A stretch of 64,000 bases of DNA from positions 14,307,585 to 14,371,584 of the forward strand of contig JALPQD010000006.1 in NCBI GenBank assembly GCA_023101885.1. Reading direction: 5' to 3'. The notes beneath the pieces are model-generated. The model saw only the letters and a list, made by a program, of their open reading frames with translations, did not search any database and had not been told where the DNA came from. Of this stretch, positions 35,845 to 47,064 are shown in pieces. How positions within the stretch are numbered: position 1 is the first letter of the stretch; each line of letters opens with the position of its first letter. The position numbers and the translations under genes were made by a program. The DNA comes from Typhlomys cinereus. Taxonomy: Eukaryota > Chordata > Mammalia > Rodentia > Platacanthomyidae.

Positions 35845-35985
35845 TTTTTGTTTGTTTGTTCTGAGGCAGTTTCTCACATTGTATCCTGGAAATCACTCTG
35901 TAGCCCAGACCAGCCCCAAACTTGCATTAACCCTATTGCTTGAGCCTCTTGCATTCTGGGAGCATAGGGCCGCACCCCCAAACTC
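35845..35985 (-). mobile_element. B1 SINE, reverse orientation
   Basis: TTTGTTTGTTTGTTCTGAGGCAG, TCACTCTGTAGCCCAGACC and TTGCATTCTGGGAGCATAGG show the reversed B1 layout. It faces the next element. Confidence 0.75.
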
Positions 35986-36027
35986 TGCTAGTGCCAGAGA
36001 TCCATGAAGGTTGGAAGCACATTAGTA

Positions 36028-36138
36028 GTTGGGCACAGTGTTCCATGCGTGTAATTCCTGCACGTGTAAGACTGAGGCAGGAATTGAACTTTTAAGGCCG
36101 ATCTGGGGTATAAAGCAAAATCATGCCTCTCCCCCAAG
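36028..36138 (+). mobile_element. B1 SINE, forward orientation
   Basis: GTTGGGCACAGTGTTCCATGCGTGTAATTCCTGCA, GACTGAGGCAGGAATTGAAC and GCCGATCTGGGGTATAAAG follow the B1 left-to-right layout. It ends about 140 bp before the exon 2 acceptor. Confidence 0.75.
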
Positions 36139-36250
36139 GAGTGGAGACTGGGGGTTGTATCTTGGAAGCTTCACTTAAGCATCTTGGACTCCAAATCAGG
36201 TGCTTGGCAAGGAATCCAGTCTAGGGTGAAAGCAGAGAGCCCCGCGCTGA

Positions 36251-36275
36251 CGCCCGGTCCCTCTGTCTCCAACAG
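36251..36275 (+). other. GAP43: Splice acceptor of GAP43 exon 2
   Basis: A C/T-rich tract ends in CCAACAG directly before GTG GAG AAG. The resulting phase-0 junction (after a complete codon) matches the known GAP43 structure, where exon 1 ends after the tenth codon. Confidence 0.93.
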
Positions 36276-36816
36276 GTGGAGAAGAACGATGAGGACCAGA
36301 AGATCGAGCAAGACGGCGTCAAACCGGAAGAGAAGGCGCACAAGGCTGCGACCAAAATCCAGGCGAGCTTCCGCGGACACATAACGAGGAAAAAGCTCAA
36401 GGGCGAGAAGAAGGGCGACGCGCCCGCCGCCGAGGCGGAGGCCGGCGAGAAGAAGGAGGCCGCGGCCCCCGCGGAGAAGCCCGAGGCCGGGGGCCCCGAG
36501 GCCGGCCCGAAGCCCGAGCAGGCGGCCCAGGCGGGCGAGGCCGCCGCCGCCGAGCCCCAGGGGGCGGCCGACGCGCCCCCCGCGCAGGCCGCCGCGCCCG
36601 CCGAGGAGAAGGCCGATGCGGAGAGCGCCCCGAAAGCTCCCACCGACACTTCGCCGTCCTCCAAGGCCGAAGAGCCCGCCAAGGAGGAGCCCAAACAAGC
36701 CGACGTGCCTGCCGCCGCCGCGGACGCCGCCGCCGCGCCCCCTGCTGCAGACGACGCCCCCCAGGCGGCCCCGCCCACGGAGGCTGCGCAGAGCAGCCAA
36801 GCCGAGGACAAGATAG
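36276..36816 (+). CDS. GAP43: GAP43 (neuromodulin) exon 2, internal coding exon
   Basis: GAP43 is a growth-cone and presynaptic membrane protein that binds calmodulin and is a PKC substrate in axon growth and plasticity. The exon is 541 nt (180 codons plus one base). A pyrimidine-rich tract and CAG acceptor end at 36275, and GTGAGC follows at 36817. Numbering assumes the usual ten-residue exon 1, so Val is residue 11. The N-terminal block [14 protein letters not shown] is diagnostic. The IQ motif (I38, Q39, R43, G44, R48) lies at about 36357-36389, and the PKC-site Ser41 codon is 36366-36368. A basic stretch follows (KKLKGEKK, residues 49-56). Residues about 57-130 are an Ala/Pro/Glu/Gly low-complexity region unlike mouse or rat. 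The block [19 protein letters not shown] (from about residue 133) is again typical. The last base G is expected to join AA of exon 3 to give Glu (KIE-AVDE). With usual exons 1 and 3 the protein would be about 218 residues, against 227 in mouse. Exon 1 supplies the palmitoylated Cys3/Cys4 membrane anchor and is outside the window. Confidence 0.98.
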
Positions 36817-36825
36817 GTGAGCACG
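36817..36825 (+). other. GAP43: Splice donor of GAP43 exon 2
   Basis: The sequence AAGATAG|GTGAGC fits the donor consensus. Cutting here leaves one base of a split codon, which agrees with the GAP43 exon 2/3 junction that encodes Glu. Reading through gives a non-homologous tail that stops at 36932, as expected for intron. Confidence 0.92.
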
Positions 36826-37009
36826 GGCTTGGGGGAGGAGGGGGGACCTGGAGGGCTAGCCTCGGAACCCCACCGCAGGGCCCAGCGCAGCCGAGGGGTC
36901 TACAGCGTCTTCTGGAACTCAGGGCAAGTTAGGCTAAACTAGCTCAGATCCTTGCAAGCCTGAGACAAGACTCCCGGAGAACGCGGGGGTCTCACAGTGC
37001 TCTTAACTG

Positions 37010-37270
37010 GCTCGCTATAAACAGTCAAGCTAGATCATCCCAGTTTAAAAAAAAATATTCTGTGTGCTGATTGGACTTGGTTTGATAATTACTGAGACGG
37101 CATTTATTTCCTGGATGGCAATTAGCTAACGTGATTATTTGGCGCTAGGAAGAGCCTTGCGTAAACACAGCCGACTCTATTGATTATCTAATGTGTGAAT
37201 TGCCAGCAGCAAAAATATAATCGCAGATCTCCTTTCCCTATCGCACAATATGTTTCTGGGCATCCCACCC
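37010..37270 (+). promoter_or_regulatory. Candidate conserved intronic element after exon 2
   Basis: Repeat-free sequence with closely packed motif-like words: GATAATTACTGAG, GGCAATTAGCTAACGTG, GCGTAAACACAGC (forkhead-like) and TTGATTATCTAATG (homeodomain-like). No repeats or reading frame explain it. Conservation not tested. Confidence 0.3.
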
Positions 37271-37724
37271 ACTACCAATTGGTGAGTAGTAGGGCTAGTG
37301 TTGGGTATGTTCTAAAGAATGAAAATCGTGACACTAATTGGGGTCGGACATGATTTAGTAAATAAGTCTGCTGATATTGCCAAAAACAAAAGCAAAATCT
37401 CCAAATATGTAAATTGTTATTTTATTATTGAAGGCACTACTTTCTCTCACAGGCATAAATAATTGAGAGTTGACTATGAATATGAAGAGATACTGGATTC
37501 TCTTCTGTTTGGAGTTATTGCCTGGAAGTTGAAATGTTTTCACTGTGATTGCCCAAAAAGCCTGTTCAGGATTGAAAAGAACAGTCTAGAGTAAGACAGA
37601 TCTAACAGACTTTGGCCCCTGGAGGGTAGATTCTACCCTTCACCCCAACATAGTTACAGTAGTGAAGTACACCAATAGTCTCCAATGACTTTTTTCTAAC
37701 ATTCTAACCATCAATACTTCTCCT

Positions 37725-38115
37725 CTTAGTCAGACTTTTCATTTCTGTGACAATTATCTGAAGAAAACAAAAGAAGAAAGATTAATTTCGGCTCACTGAT
37801 TCAAATCTTCTGTCCTTGATGGGTTTGCTCCATTGCCAACGGACCAGTGATAAGGAAGCCAGGATGTGCAGCAAGAGTAAAGTTCTCACCTCATGGTAGC
37901 GAGGCGAGATAGTGGAGGAGGAATCCTTCAAGTGGATTCCATCTTTACACCTCTATCCCCCAAAGACTATCCATATTTTGAGTTAATGAGTTAAACCACT
38001 GATTAGGACAGAATCCTCATAGTCTAATCTCTGTATTCACTCCCCAGACACACCCAGAGATATGCTTTACTGATCTCCTGAATAGCTGTCAATTTGTCAA
38101 GTTCACAACTTCCAA
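37725..38115 (-). mobile_element. ERVL-MaLR-like LTR fragment
   Basis: TTCATTTCTGTGACAATTATCTGAAG, TTAATTTCGGCTCACTG, AAGTTCTCACCTCATGGTAGCGAGG, CCTCATAGTCTAATC and GTCAATTTGTCAAGTTCAC appear in the order of reversed MaLR LTRs. LTR only. Confidence 0.6.
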
Positions 38116-38119
38116 CTTC

Positions 38120-40300
38120 AAAGATCTTCAAACACAAAGTTGTTTCTTATCAGTTTAATGGGTTGTGTTAGCCTCTTTAAAACTTTTTTGGATTTAATAC
38201 ACATACAAGGGTCCAAATATGGGCTAGACCATAGTCATGAGAAAGACCATGAAAATGTACCTTAAGAATGATCCTGGAAATTTTGCTCTTTTTTGAAGTC
38301 ATCATCATTCTAAATGATTAATATTAATATTTTAGATGGTAAGTGCTCAATACATGTCAAATATTGAGAGAATAAAAAGTGACTACACCTAATTTATAGG
38401 TAATAATTTTCAACTATCTATATATTCCTCTTGGAACTTGGAAAATTCTGATCATTAAAACTGCCCAACTGTTTAAAGTCGCTCTATCTTAAATTCTTCA
38501 AATTCTAGATGTAAAGTATGTCCGTTGATGAAATCCTATAATTTTTTTGAAAGGTAACTGGACAGTATAGATGAAACTCAACTAGGGCATGTTATATACT
38601 GGCATTATTTTTTTCAACCAGGCCCTCTGAAGTCTAAAATGTAGACACAAAGACGTGATCTTAGGCGTCAAGTTTCTTAACTTGGGGTTCAAATGTTTCT
38701 CTCAGTTGGATTCCTAGAGAGACTTTAGAGGCTCCTGCTGAGCTGTCAGCGTGCTCCTTGGCTCACTGAGAATTCTCTGCTATGCCTCCTCACCAGAACA
38801 GCCTAGGGACTTTCTCCAGGAGCAGAATCTAGAAATTTTGCTGCAATTTTATTTATTAGTGGAGTATTACATAGGAAATCTATCTAGGTGGGAGTCAACC
38901 ATTGATCGTGTTGGGCCAGCTGCAATAGAATGTACAACTATAAGTCACCCAGGTGTTCTGGTTATCGATTTGGCTGCATTTTATTTTTATACTCCCATTA
39001 CATATTTCCGAAAGGGATTGTCAACAATGATCAGAGAGAGAGAGAGGTCTCCATGTGCCATTTTTTTTTTTGCCATTCTTTTTCTCCTTTACCTTTTCTC
39101 TTTCTTCCATATCCATTCTTCTTTCCTTTGTTTCCTTTCATTTACACTAACTTTCTGTTGTGGCAGAATCTGATGTCACAGAGGTGAAGAAGATAAGTAT
39201 GGTTCTGTAATATTAGGGAGTTCTCATTTGTTTATGAAAATGTGAGGAAATTCATTGAAATCAAGCACATTAACATTCTCAAATAGGTAGGGAATACTTC
39301 TCTGTGCCAATGTACTTTAGGACAGAGTCTGAATGTGCTTTGGTCCCCAAGAAGAATCTTGATTCATGCTAATAAAGCCTCATATAATATATATCTCAGT
39401 AGTCAAAGTATTAGCAAAAGGAATAGGTGTGAAATTTGTAATTTCCAAAATAAGAAAATGAAACAGCCCGTATTAGAGATTTTTTTTTGTTTCTCAGAAC
39501 CCCTGTTTTCCTGAATCCAATCCATTCTTCAGTTCTCCTGAAGATAAATCTGCTACCAAGCTGTGTGTTAGATGTGAAATTTCCCGAGTATCTTTACAGT
39601 TATTTGGCAGGGTGCCTCATAAGCGGTTTAGATTTGAAATGTGGTTTCAACCACTTCCCAAATTTATGCACAACCCATAAAGAGTGAAAATTTGAGTTGT
39701 GAAAGTCCATAAATGCTGTTTATAAAACATGGGCTCCCTGTCAGCAGCTCAGTGGTATGCTGCCTAAATACCGTTGATTATTAGGCTTTTATAGGACACT
39801 TTTATATTGCTAAAGTAATCATTTTTATTGGCTTTACTTGACAACAATCCACTTGCATTGGACAATATTTTCCTTTCTATTTTTACATCCTGAGAGCATA
39901 GTAAAAAGAAATTTTGCTCACAGACATAGTCACTAACAAAAGAGAGGGGAGAATTGACAGAGCTTTAAATCTTTACGTTAACGTAGACTAGTAGATTTTT
40001 TTTCATCTTTAAGGTGATATGCTTGATCTTAATTTTTGCATGTTTTTAAAAAAATCTTTGTCGTTGTGACAGTCTCTGGTTGCTTTTTGGAAACACCAGC
40101 CAGGACAAATCTGAAGTATTTTCTGTCTTACATGTCTGTAAGATATGCAGCAGAAAGAATGTTGGCCTAATCTAAGGAGACTAGAGTTCTCGATATTTGA
40201 CAAACCAGTTCTAGCGGACTAGTTATTACTTTTCTGAAGCTCAATCATATCGAAAGAGATAAAACAGTTGGCTTTGGAATTTCTGTTTTAATAAAGTTCA
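38120..40300. other. Unique intron
   Basis: A T-run and C/T-rich stretch at about 39060-39130 follow a (GA)n at about 39033-39045. The open frame across it (38751-39173) has no recognisable domain. Confidence 0.45.
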
Positions 40301-40309
40301 ACAAAAGGT

Positions 40310-40560
40310 AGCACTTAGTGAATACTTTCCAAGTATTGAGTCCTATGTCAACTGTTACAGGGATTATCCCATGGAACCATCATAGTCACTGTAATGTAAG
40401 TAGTGCCATTTCTCTTTTTCCTTTTACAGATGAAGAATCTGAGCTTGAGTGATTAGGTGAGGCAGTTAGGTATTGTTAGGAGTTATCTTGTGTCAAAGAG
40501 AAACCCATTGGTGATAATCAGATAGCAGAAGTCACATGTCAAATTTACACCTAAGTAAGT
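40310..40560 (+). mobile_element. MIR-like SINE fragment
   Basis: CACTTAGTGAATACTTTCCAAG, 'GGGATTATCCCATGGAACCATCATAG', AAGTAGTGCCATTTCTC, and TTTTACAGATGAAGAATCTGAGCTTGAGTG show the conserved MIR core in order. Confidence 0.7.
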
Positions 40561-42255
40561 ACTTCTTGTTCTGGAAGCAACTAAAAATAGAGATGTCTAA
40601 GAACTCAAACATTCTGGATAATCTAAGATAATCTAAGAACAACTGTCATTTTGAGTAATTGAATATTTCAGTCTTCAGTTTGGGATTAATAATGTCTTAC
40701 CAAGCAGGGGTGGGAAATCCTGTAACTACTATAAATCTGATCACAATTTAGTTGCCTAGAGATAACATTATATATTTCAGATAATTCCAATCGTAAATTT
40801 GCCTTGTCAGAACTAACACCTTTTGTATTTCTTGTTTAGATTTGGCCCTTCCCCACAGTGAGTGTGTATCCAAAGACTCTGCTACCTTTATATTAGCTAT
40901 GACTAAAATGCTGAAGACCTTAGTAGAAAACACAAAGTGAAGAGTGATTTTTATTTCTTTAACTTAAAAAGTAAGCAGACAAAAGATGAGACAGAGAAAT
41001 GAATTTTTTTTCTTCAGGAAACATGTTGATCAGGCTTTTCATCTCCTTTCTCCTTATTCATGTGAAATTATTGCCATGATCTAATTGAAGAAGTTAAACA
41101 GAAGATGGACAAGTCATTTTCTCCCATTTAAAGTTGTGATATTATGTTTGATACTGAAAATCAAATATTTCTTAAAATATAGAATAGCTTTAGATATTAA
41201 GGTGCATTCTAAAAATATTTTCATTTTCACATGCACAAACACTCTCACACCCACATATCTCAGACTATTGGAAAGTAGGAAAACACAGAAACAAGATTAG
41301 TGAGCACAATGCTGTGAGTGCATTTGGCTAACTGTGGAATGAGAACAAAGCACTTGGTTTAATGGATTAGGGAGGAGGCACTGAGTGGACATCACTCGTT
41401 TTGTTCTTGCAATCAGAGCACCATTTAATAATGAGCGCTTCCTAGAACCACACATGAATGGAAGGAAAGGAGGAAATAGCCACTTCAAGCTCCAGGAACT
41501 GTGATCTGTAGATTTCCCAGGATTGTATGTGTATATCTTCAATGAAGTAGAAGGGCACAAAAGGATATGTAACTTTCTGACATTCTTTGCAATCATATTT
41601 GAATTTTCTATGTGGAGAAACTGACTAAATTAAGCAATAAAACCTTATTCAAAATTCTTTAAACTTTTATCTTTTGGGAAAAAAATCTTTAACTAGCTAC
41701 TGATCTTACAGAATTAAATCTTGGCTCTCTAAGCAATAATTTATTTGGGGTTTGTTTAAAGATGATTCACAAACTGTTTTCAAAAGGATGATGAACAGTA
41801 TCCTGTCTTGGAATGAAACCATTTTCATATAGAACATATGTGGTTTAGTCTCTGTATACTTTTAGCCTGACTAGGTTTTCTCCAACTTCCAAGTATAAAA
41901 ACCAAGAAAGCAATTATAGACCAAAAATGTATCTTTAAAATATGGGGCAAATGGTCTTACCTAAGCATCTTCACTTTTCTTATTTATTAGCTAGTGGGTT
42001 TGAGATTTGAAATGATGAGAGAAAGAAGAATTAGAAAATATCAGTCCTCACTTCAGACTACACTTAAGACTATAAACAAAATTTGAAAATGATAGTCTCC
42101 TGTGTGGTTGGTCTCAAACTTCAAAGCTCTCCTAGCCCTGTGTTTGTGATGTAAGAGGACATATATTGACCATAATTTGCTGCCTGGAGTTTCCCTTTCC
42201 TCCAAGATTTAATCTTCATCATTAATTTACTGTTATTTTCATTTTATTTCATTAA
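40560..42255. other. Unique AT-rich intron
   Basis: A short tandem duplication (GATAATCTAA twice, about 40617-40636). No exon or family recognised. Confidence 0.45.
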
Positions 42256-42260
42256 ATAAT

Positions 42261-42650
42261 TGTGATGGTTGGTTTTGATTGTCAACATGGCTGTATATAT
42301 AATCACTAAAAGATTAACAAGACCACATTTTTGTGTCTTCTATGAGGAAAGATCAACAGCTGGAGGTGTAGACCAGCTGTGAGTATAGGAAGCTTATGCT
42401 GTTAGCCAGGGACTTGGAAAAAATAAATAGGACAAGACTAGGAAGCCAGACAAGTGCTAGCATGTCTCTTTTTTGTTTGCTGTCCACCATAGAAACGCTC
42501 CTCTGCCACCCATTTATTCTGCCATGATGTTTACCCAGGCATGTGGCGCCACAATGGTCACAGACACAACCTTCTAACACCAAAAGTTATCCTACTTCCT
42601 GAAATAGTTTCTGTCAGATATTTTGATCACAGTTAATATGACAGTAGCTA
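42261..42650 (+). mobile_element. ERVL-MaLR-like LTR (solo, sense orientation)
   Basis: It starts TGTGATGGTTGGTTTTGATTGTCAACATGG, contains CATTTATTCTGCCATGATG, and ends with GTTTCTGTCAGATATTTTGATCACAG. This is the classical order of ORR1/MT-type LTRs. No internal retroviral region. Confidence 0.7.
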
Positions 42651-43367
42651 GCATAGTAAGTAAAACTTTAAGTGCACTAACTGAAGAGCCCATTAAGCTT
42701 TGGATTCTCACAGAAAGGGAAAATGATATGTAACAGACATCTGGTGAGCTCTTGAAAATGTTAATAGACTATCACTAAACACTAATACTATGTGGGAAAG
42801 TATAATGTATGTTTGTTCTAATTCATTTTTAAAAATTTTTTTTCATGGCAATAAGCCACTTGACCATTGGTGAAAATAGCTAACAGTCCTAAGCATTTGG
42901 AGTTAGGTTGTACCCAGACTGCTTAGAGAAAAGATAAATAGATAATCCACAAGTTAGATGTTATTACTCAGCAATTTTTCTACACGATTGCAAATCTATC
43001 AAGGAGAACAGTACACAACGAAGACTATTTGCCCTTTCTTTCCAACCAGGCTCAATATTAGGGCTCCTCTTAGAAGGAGTGTGAGCAGTGAAATAATTTC
43101 TAAAGGCAAGCTTTTTCCTCATCCCACCATGGAATATTGCTTGATAGAAACTTTTGAAATTAGGAATAAAAAGCAGAAATCATTCTAAAATGATCCCTTC
43201 TTATTAGTGCATAAAGAATCTATCTGTGTATCTTTTAGGAGGTAGAGATGACAGTTGTGTGAAAATGTTCTTTTTACCCTGAGGTATGAAAGAGAATATA
43301 ATTCAAATATGCCTATATATTATAGCCATACCTGTACTAAACCCTGCTGATAATCCATAGGTATATG

Positions 43368-43368
<1 letters not shown>

Positions 43369-43403
<35 letters not shown>

Positions 43404-43411
43404 ACACACAT
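43369..43411. repeat. (CA)n microsatellite
   Basis: About 20 CA units with one CATA interruption. Confidence 0.97.
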
Positions 43412-43414
43412 CAG

Positions 43415-45715
43415 AGATCTGGAAATAGAATGAACTACATATTTCTTCATACTGTAGCCCATAAGGAATGGTAACATTCTAAGAACATCTTTGCTTTTCT
43501 TTAAGGATATGTGTTGAGAATAATAGTCATTTTTTATTGTCAATTGAATTTATATTGGAAAAGGATATTGGGAGTAAGGCTACTCAGGAAATTCTTGGTG
43601 TCTAATTATGAAAACTCTCTTTAGACTAATTAGAAGATTTTTCCAGGAAATCTTCTTGATACAGAAGTTACCTCACCTGAGTCTCAAAGGACCATATGTA
43701 TCTAATAAAAAGTAATATTATTTATTTAGAGGAAAAAAAGCACTTGAGAAGCCTAGCTTTCATTCAAATTATTATAAAATACAAATATTTTAATTCAAGT
43801 CATAATTCAGCAGGAACTATCTAGAATGAACCCTTAGTGGAAAAGTTGTCTATGATTAAATTTCTCAAATTCATCACAATGATTTGGAGCAAGGAAGCAA
43901 TCATTGAATGAGATTGGAATGAATGAATGGCATCGTGTATTAAGTACTGAACTTAATGCAGAAGACTGAGTTGTAACCTTCAAACCTTGGGCAAGGAAAT
44001 TCCTTGGGATCTCAGAGTGTAGGTTTGTCCTTTTACAAAACAAAAATGTTAGAAGGAGGATCATAAAATCAGCACTAAGAGCACTTGGCAATGACCATGT
44101 TGTGACATGTGCATTATAAAACATTCTAAGTGACAAAAGAAAGCAGACTCTTGCTCAGACAAAATATCTGTGATGCCATCAACCTTTCTGCTAATTTGCA
44201 AGTTGAATGCAGAAACTGCCTAGAAAGTATTATCATTTGGCTCATAAGTGTTCTCTGTGGTTGCCAGAATTCAAGCCATTGAGGGCTTTCTAGACCATGG
44301 GGAGCATTTTGCTTTATTTTTAGAAACATATTGAGAACTCGAGGAAAGGCAGAGCTGCGCTCTTCTGAAGCAGGTGATTAATTTCTTCTCAGCTTCGTGA
44401 ATGACCTGTGGGTGACTTTTGCCAGTGTGTGGCAGAACACCCAGGGAAGGAAAGGTCTGCCAGGTTCCTTGGCTTTGTTCCTTCATCTGACATGTCTAAG
44501 TAATCTTTCTAAGGTGTGGAAGAGCCCACTGAACCTTCTGCTGCCCCACCATAGGATGAATTGTTCTTGCCTCTGATAACCAGCAGTGCCGGAAAACAGA
44601 CCAGAAAAATGAACCCATATTGCTACCTACTTTCCTTTCACACTGTACTACAAAACACAATTTGTGCACAGCTACGAGGTATGTAGACTTTAGACCACAG
44701 GAGAGTGAGGCATGGAAGCTGCAACTTGAAGTAGCTCAGGCATCTCATTTTGTAAAACTATTTTAACTTCAATGGTAAGAAAAGCCCAGCATACCTTTTG
44801 CTAAGGCCATCATCGCTTTACATCTCTCAGTTCCTTCACACCAGCTGTTTAGCCATAGCAGTTTTAGGGAGATTAGGGCCTCTGTAGAGGGTGCAAGTTT
44901 TTTTACTTTTTCATTAGGTTTTCTTTTTAATTTTCAAACAAAAAGGAAACAGAATTCAAAAAGTAAATCAAAACTCCCATCTTTCTGTGAGTTCATTTGT
45001 GCTTCTTCCTCCCAGTGGAGAAGTGAACACTTCATGGTGCACTAGTGTGTTTGTAGTTCATTGGTGGTGGGCTGGATACCAGGTTACTCAGTTGTCAGGG
45101 TACATGTCATTTTTCAAAAATTGTGAGGAGAGACCTGGAGTTTTCTAATGTCCCGTTAAAGAAAGTTTTTTTTTTCTGTTAAATCAGAATGCCATTTAAT
45201 AGATGAAAAAAATGCTTTTATGGCCAAGATTAAGGCCAGACATTGGTTACATGCTTATTATAGTGTGGGTTATTTCTTCCATAAAATTTATTTGAAGTAT
45301 GACTTAGGATGATAATTTATGAATTTTATAGTTTCTCTTCATTTACTGATAAACATACCAGCAAACAGGAGCTTATTTCAGTATATGATTCTAGTTACAG
45401 TTCATAATCCAGCTTGACAGGAGAGTGTGTGCCAATATCATAAGCCAAAGAAAAAGAGGTAACAAAAGGACAAGTCTTCTCACCTGTCTGTCTGAAGGTT
45501 TGCCAAAGTGTAATAACCTATTGAACCAGCTCTCTCAATCTTACTCGCCTTGAGGGAATGGTCCCACCATCATGCACTGGGTCTTTTCATATCAATTTGA
45601 TAATCTTTCATAGGTTTGCTAAGGGTTTGCCTTAACTACCAAATCTTCATAAGGTGTGCCTAAAAGTTCAGTGAGCCCTCCGTTGTCCAGTTATCACCTA
45701 TACCTTAATGATACT
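43415..45715. other. Unique intron
   Basis: AT-rich with no repeat family recognised. The part around 44150-44480 is open on the reverse strand in short frames but without domain. Confidence 0.45.
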
Positions 45716-45719
45716 ACAT

Positions 45720-45890
45720 GAGTTCTCTGGCCAGCCAGTGTTGCTGAACTGATAACCCCCACGCAGTGAGAGATCCTGTCTCAGAAAATTGGGTAGAAGG
45801 TTGGGGAGATATTCCAGAATTTAAAGCCTTTGCCTCTTAACCCAAAGGACCTAATATGTCATGATTATGTAACATCATGAGAACTACTTC
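45720..45890 (+). mobile_element. Degenerate tRNA-derived SINE, possibly after a B1/B4 remnant
   Basis: AGTGAGAGATCCTGTCTCAG resembles a B1/B4 end. GGTTGGGGAGATATTCC..AGCCTTTGCCTCTTAACCCAAAGGACC (from 45800) resembles the head of the CA-tailed SINE. Strongly decayed. Confidence 0.45.
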
Positions 45891-46720
45891 TATCGTTTGC
45901 CTACATTGCTGTTGAGCACTTTATACTTATGCAAATGGTTAAGAGAAAAAGGTAAAATTAGTACTTGGTATTTAACCAGGAAAATAATTGCTCCTGAAGG
46001 AAGGGATGGACCCTTGGCCTGGAAAGTATGATGGAAGCCTCGTTTTTTGAATGAGTTGAAAGGATTTGGTGTTTCAGAGATGAACTCAGGGTGCAGAGTG
46101 AATTGTAACCTTTTTGCTCACTTTTCTAACCTTATCTTTAATGAGAAGGAAGAGTTGCCTCTTTCCGTTCCTGAGACTATTTTCAGAGCTGGAAGAACAT
46201 TGTGAAATAATGTATTCACAGAGGGTGGGACAAGATTAGTGAGTAATTACCAGGCTGGTCTATTTCAGTTTGATGGCCTGGGCAGCACACAGAGCTCCTG
46301 TAGTTGAAGATGGCAGAGGGAAAGGAGTCATCTGGAGATGGCCATAGACTCTGCCTCAGATTCTATCCCTCTCCTCTAGAGGCATCATTTCGGAATTCCA
46401 AAGTACATCTTGCAAAACAGAAATCTGAGGAAATCCTCTTACTATCTGCCTAAAAGTGGCCAAAAAATATTCGTGGCAATCAATCCTATGGAATATAGGC
46501 CAGTCTTCACAGTCTTCACATATTTTTAACTTCAGTCTTGCTGCAGTCTTGCTGATTGTTTTAATTATGATCATTATTTAGCAAGATGACAGGATACTGA
46601 TTCATGTTAAAGTCCTGTTGTTTTGTCACTGATGGGATAGGTCTGGGTCATCCATGAACATCATGTGTAAAGAAGTTCTGCTTTATTTCTACCATAAAGT
46701 CTTGCAAATTAATTTTTAAA
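45890..46720. other. Unique intron
   Basis: Small internal duplications near 46500-46556 (CAGTCTTCA twice, CAGTCTTGCTG twice). Nothing else recognised. Confidence 0.4.
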
Positions 46721-46721
46721 A

Positions 46722-46760
46722 TTATTTAATCATTTAGGTGTGTATGTATATGTGGTGTAC

Positions 46761-46817
<57 letters not shown>

Positions 46818-47062
46818 GGAGGCCAAAGATCAATGTCAAGTACCTTCTTCAATTGCTCTCTTACATGCTGAGGCAGGCTTTGTTACTTGAATCCACAACT
46901 CTTAGATTTGGCTACTTTAGCCACATACCTTGCTGCAGGGATCCCCCATCTCTTCCTTCTGAGTATTGGGATTACAGGCAGGCTGTCATGCCCACGAGCA
47001 TTTATATGGGTGCTAAGAATCCAGTCTTCATGCATTTCAACACCAAGCCATCTCACCAGCCT
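46722..47062 (-). mobile_element. B4-like composite SINE with (TG)n
   Basis: A T-rich tail and (TG)n at about 46765-46816 are followed by TTGGAGGCCAAAGATCAATG, CTGAGTATTGGGATTACAGGC (B1 part), CACGAGCATTTATATGGGTGC and a reversed head AGCCATCTCACCAGCC. Confidence 0.8.
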
Positions 47063-47064
47063 TA

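Larger units (their letters stand above)
1..36275 (+). other. GAP43: GAP43 intron 1 (3' part)
   Basis: AT-rich sequence with stop codons in every frame, many interspersed repeats and no other convincing exon. I looked for exon 1 (a start followed by Leu-Cys-Cys-Met-Arg-Arg) and did not see it, so its 5' end lies upstream. Known GAP43 genes have a first intron of tens of kilobases, which fits at least 36 kb here. Confidence 0.85.
36276..36900. other. Exonic CpG-rich island
   Basis: A sharp rise in G+C and CpG coincides with exon 2 and fades within about 100 bp after the donor. It is dense in GCC, GCG and CCG codons. The flanking introns are clearly AT-rich. It reflects the Ala/Pro/Gly coding content with C/G third positions, not necessarily a promoter. 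Confidence 0.8.

Noticed and set aside
1..36275. GAP43 exon 1 (MLCCMRRTKQ) and its promoter
   Set aside because: No start followed by codons for Leu-Cys-Cys-Met-Arg-Arg was seen on the + strand. It is expected upstream of the window.
36171..36824. Two long open frames on the reverse strand over GAP43 exon 2 (up to 217 codons)
   Set aside because: They are the shadow of a GC-rich coding exon without stop codons. Ala/Gly/Leu-rich translations have no domain, and the forward frame is a clear GAP43 match.
38751..39173. 140-codon open frame in intron 2
   Set aside because: It runs through a GA repeat and a T-rich, C/T-rich tract and has a hydrophobic low-complexity end. No family resemblance.
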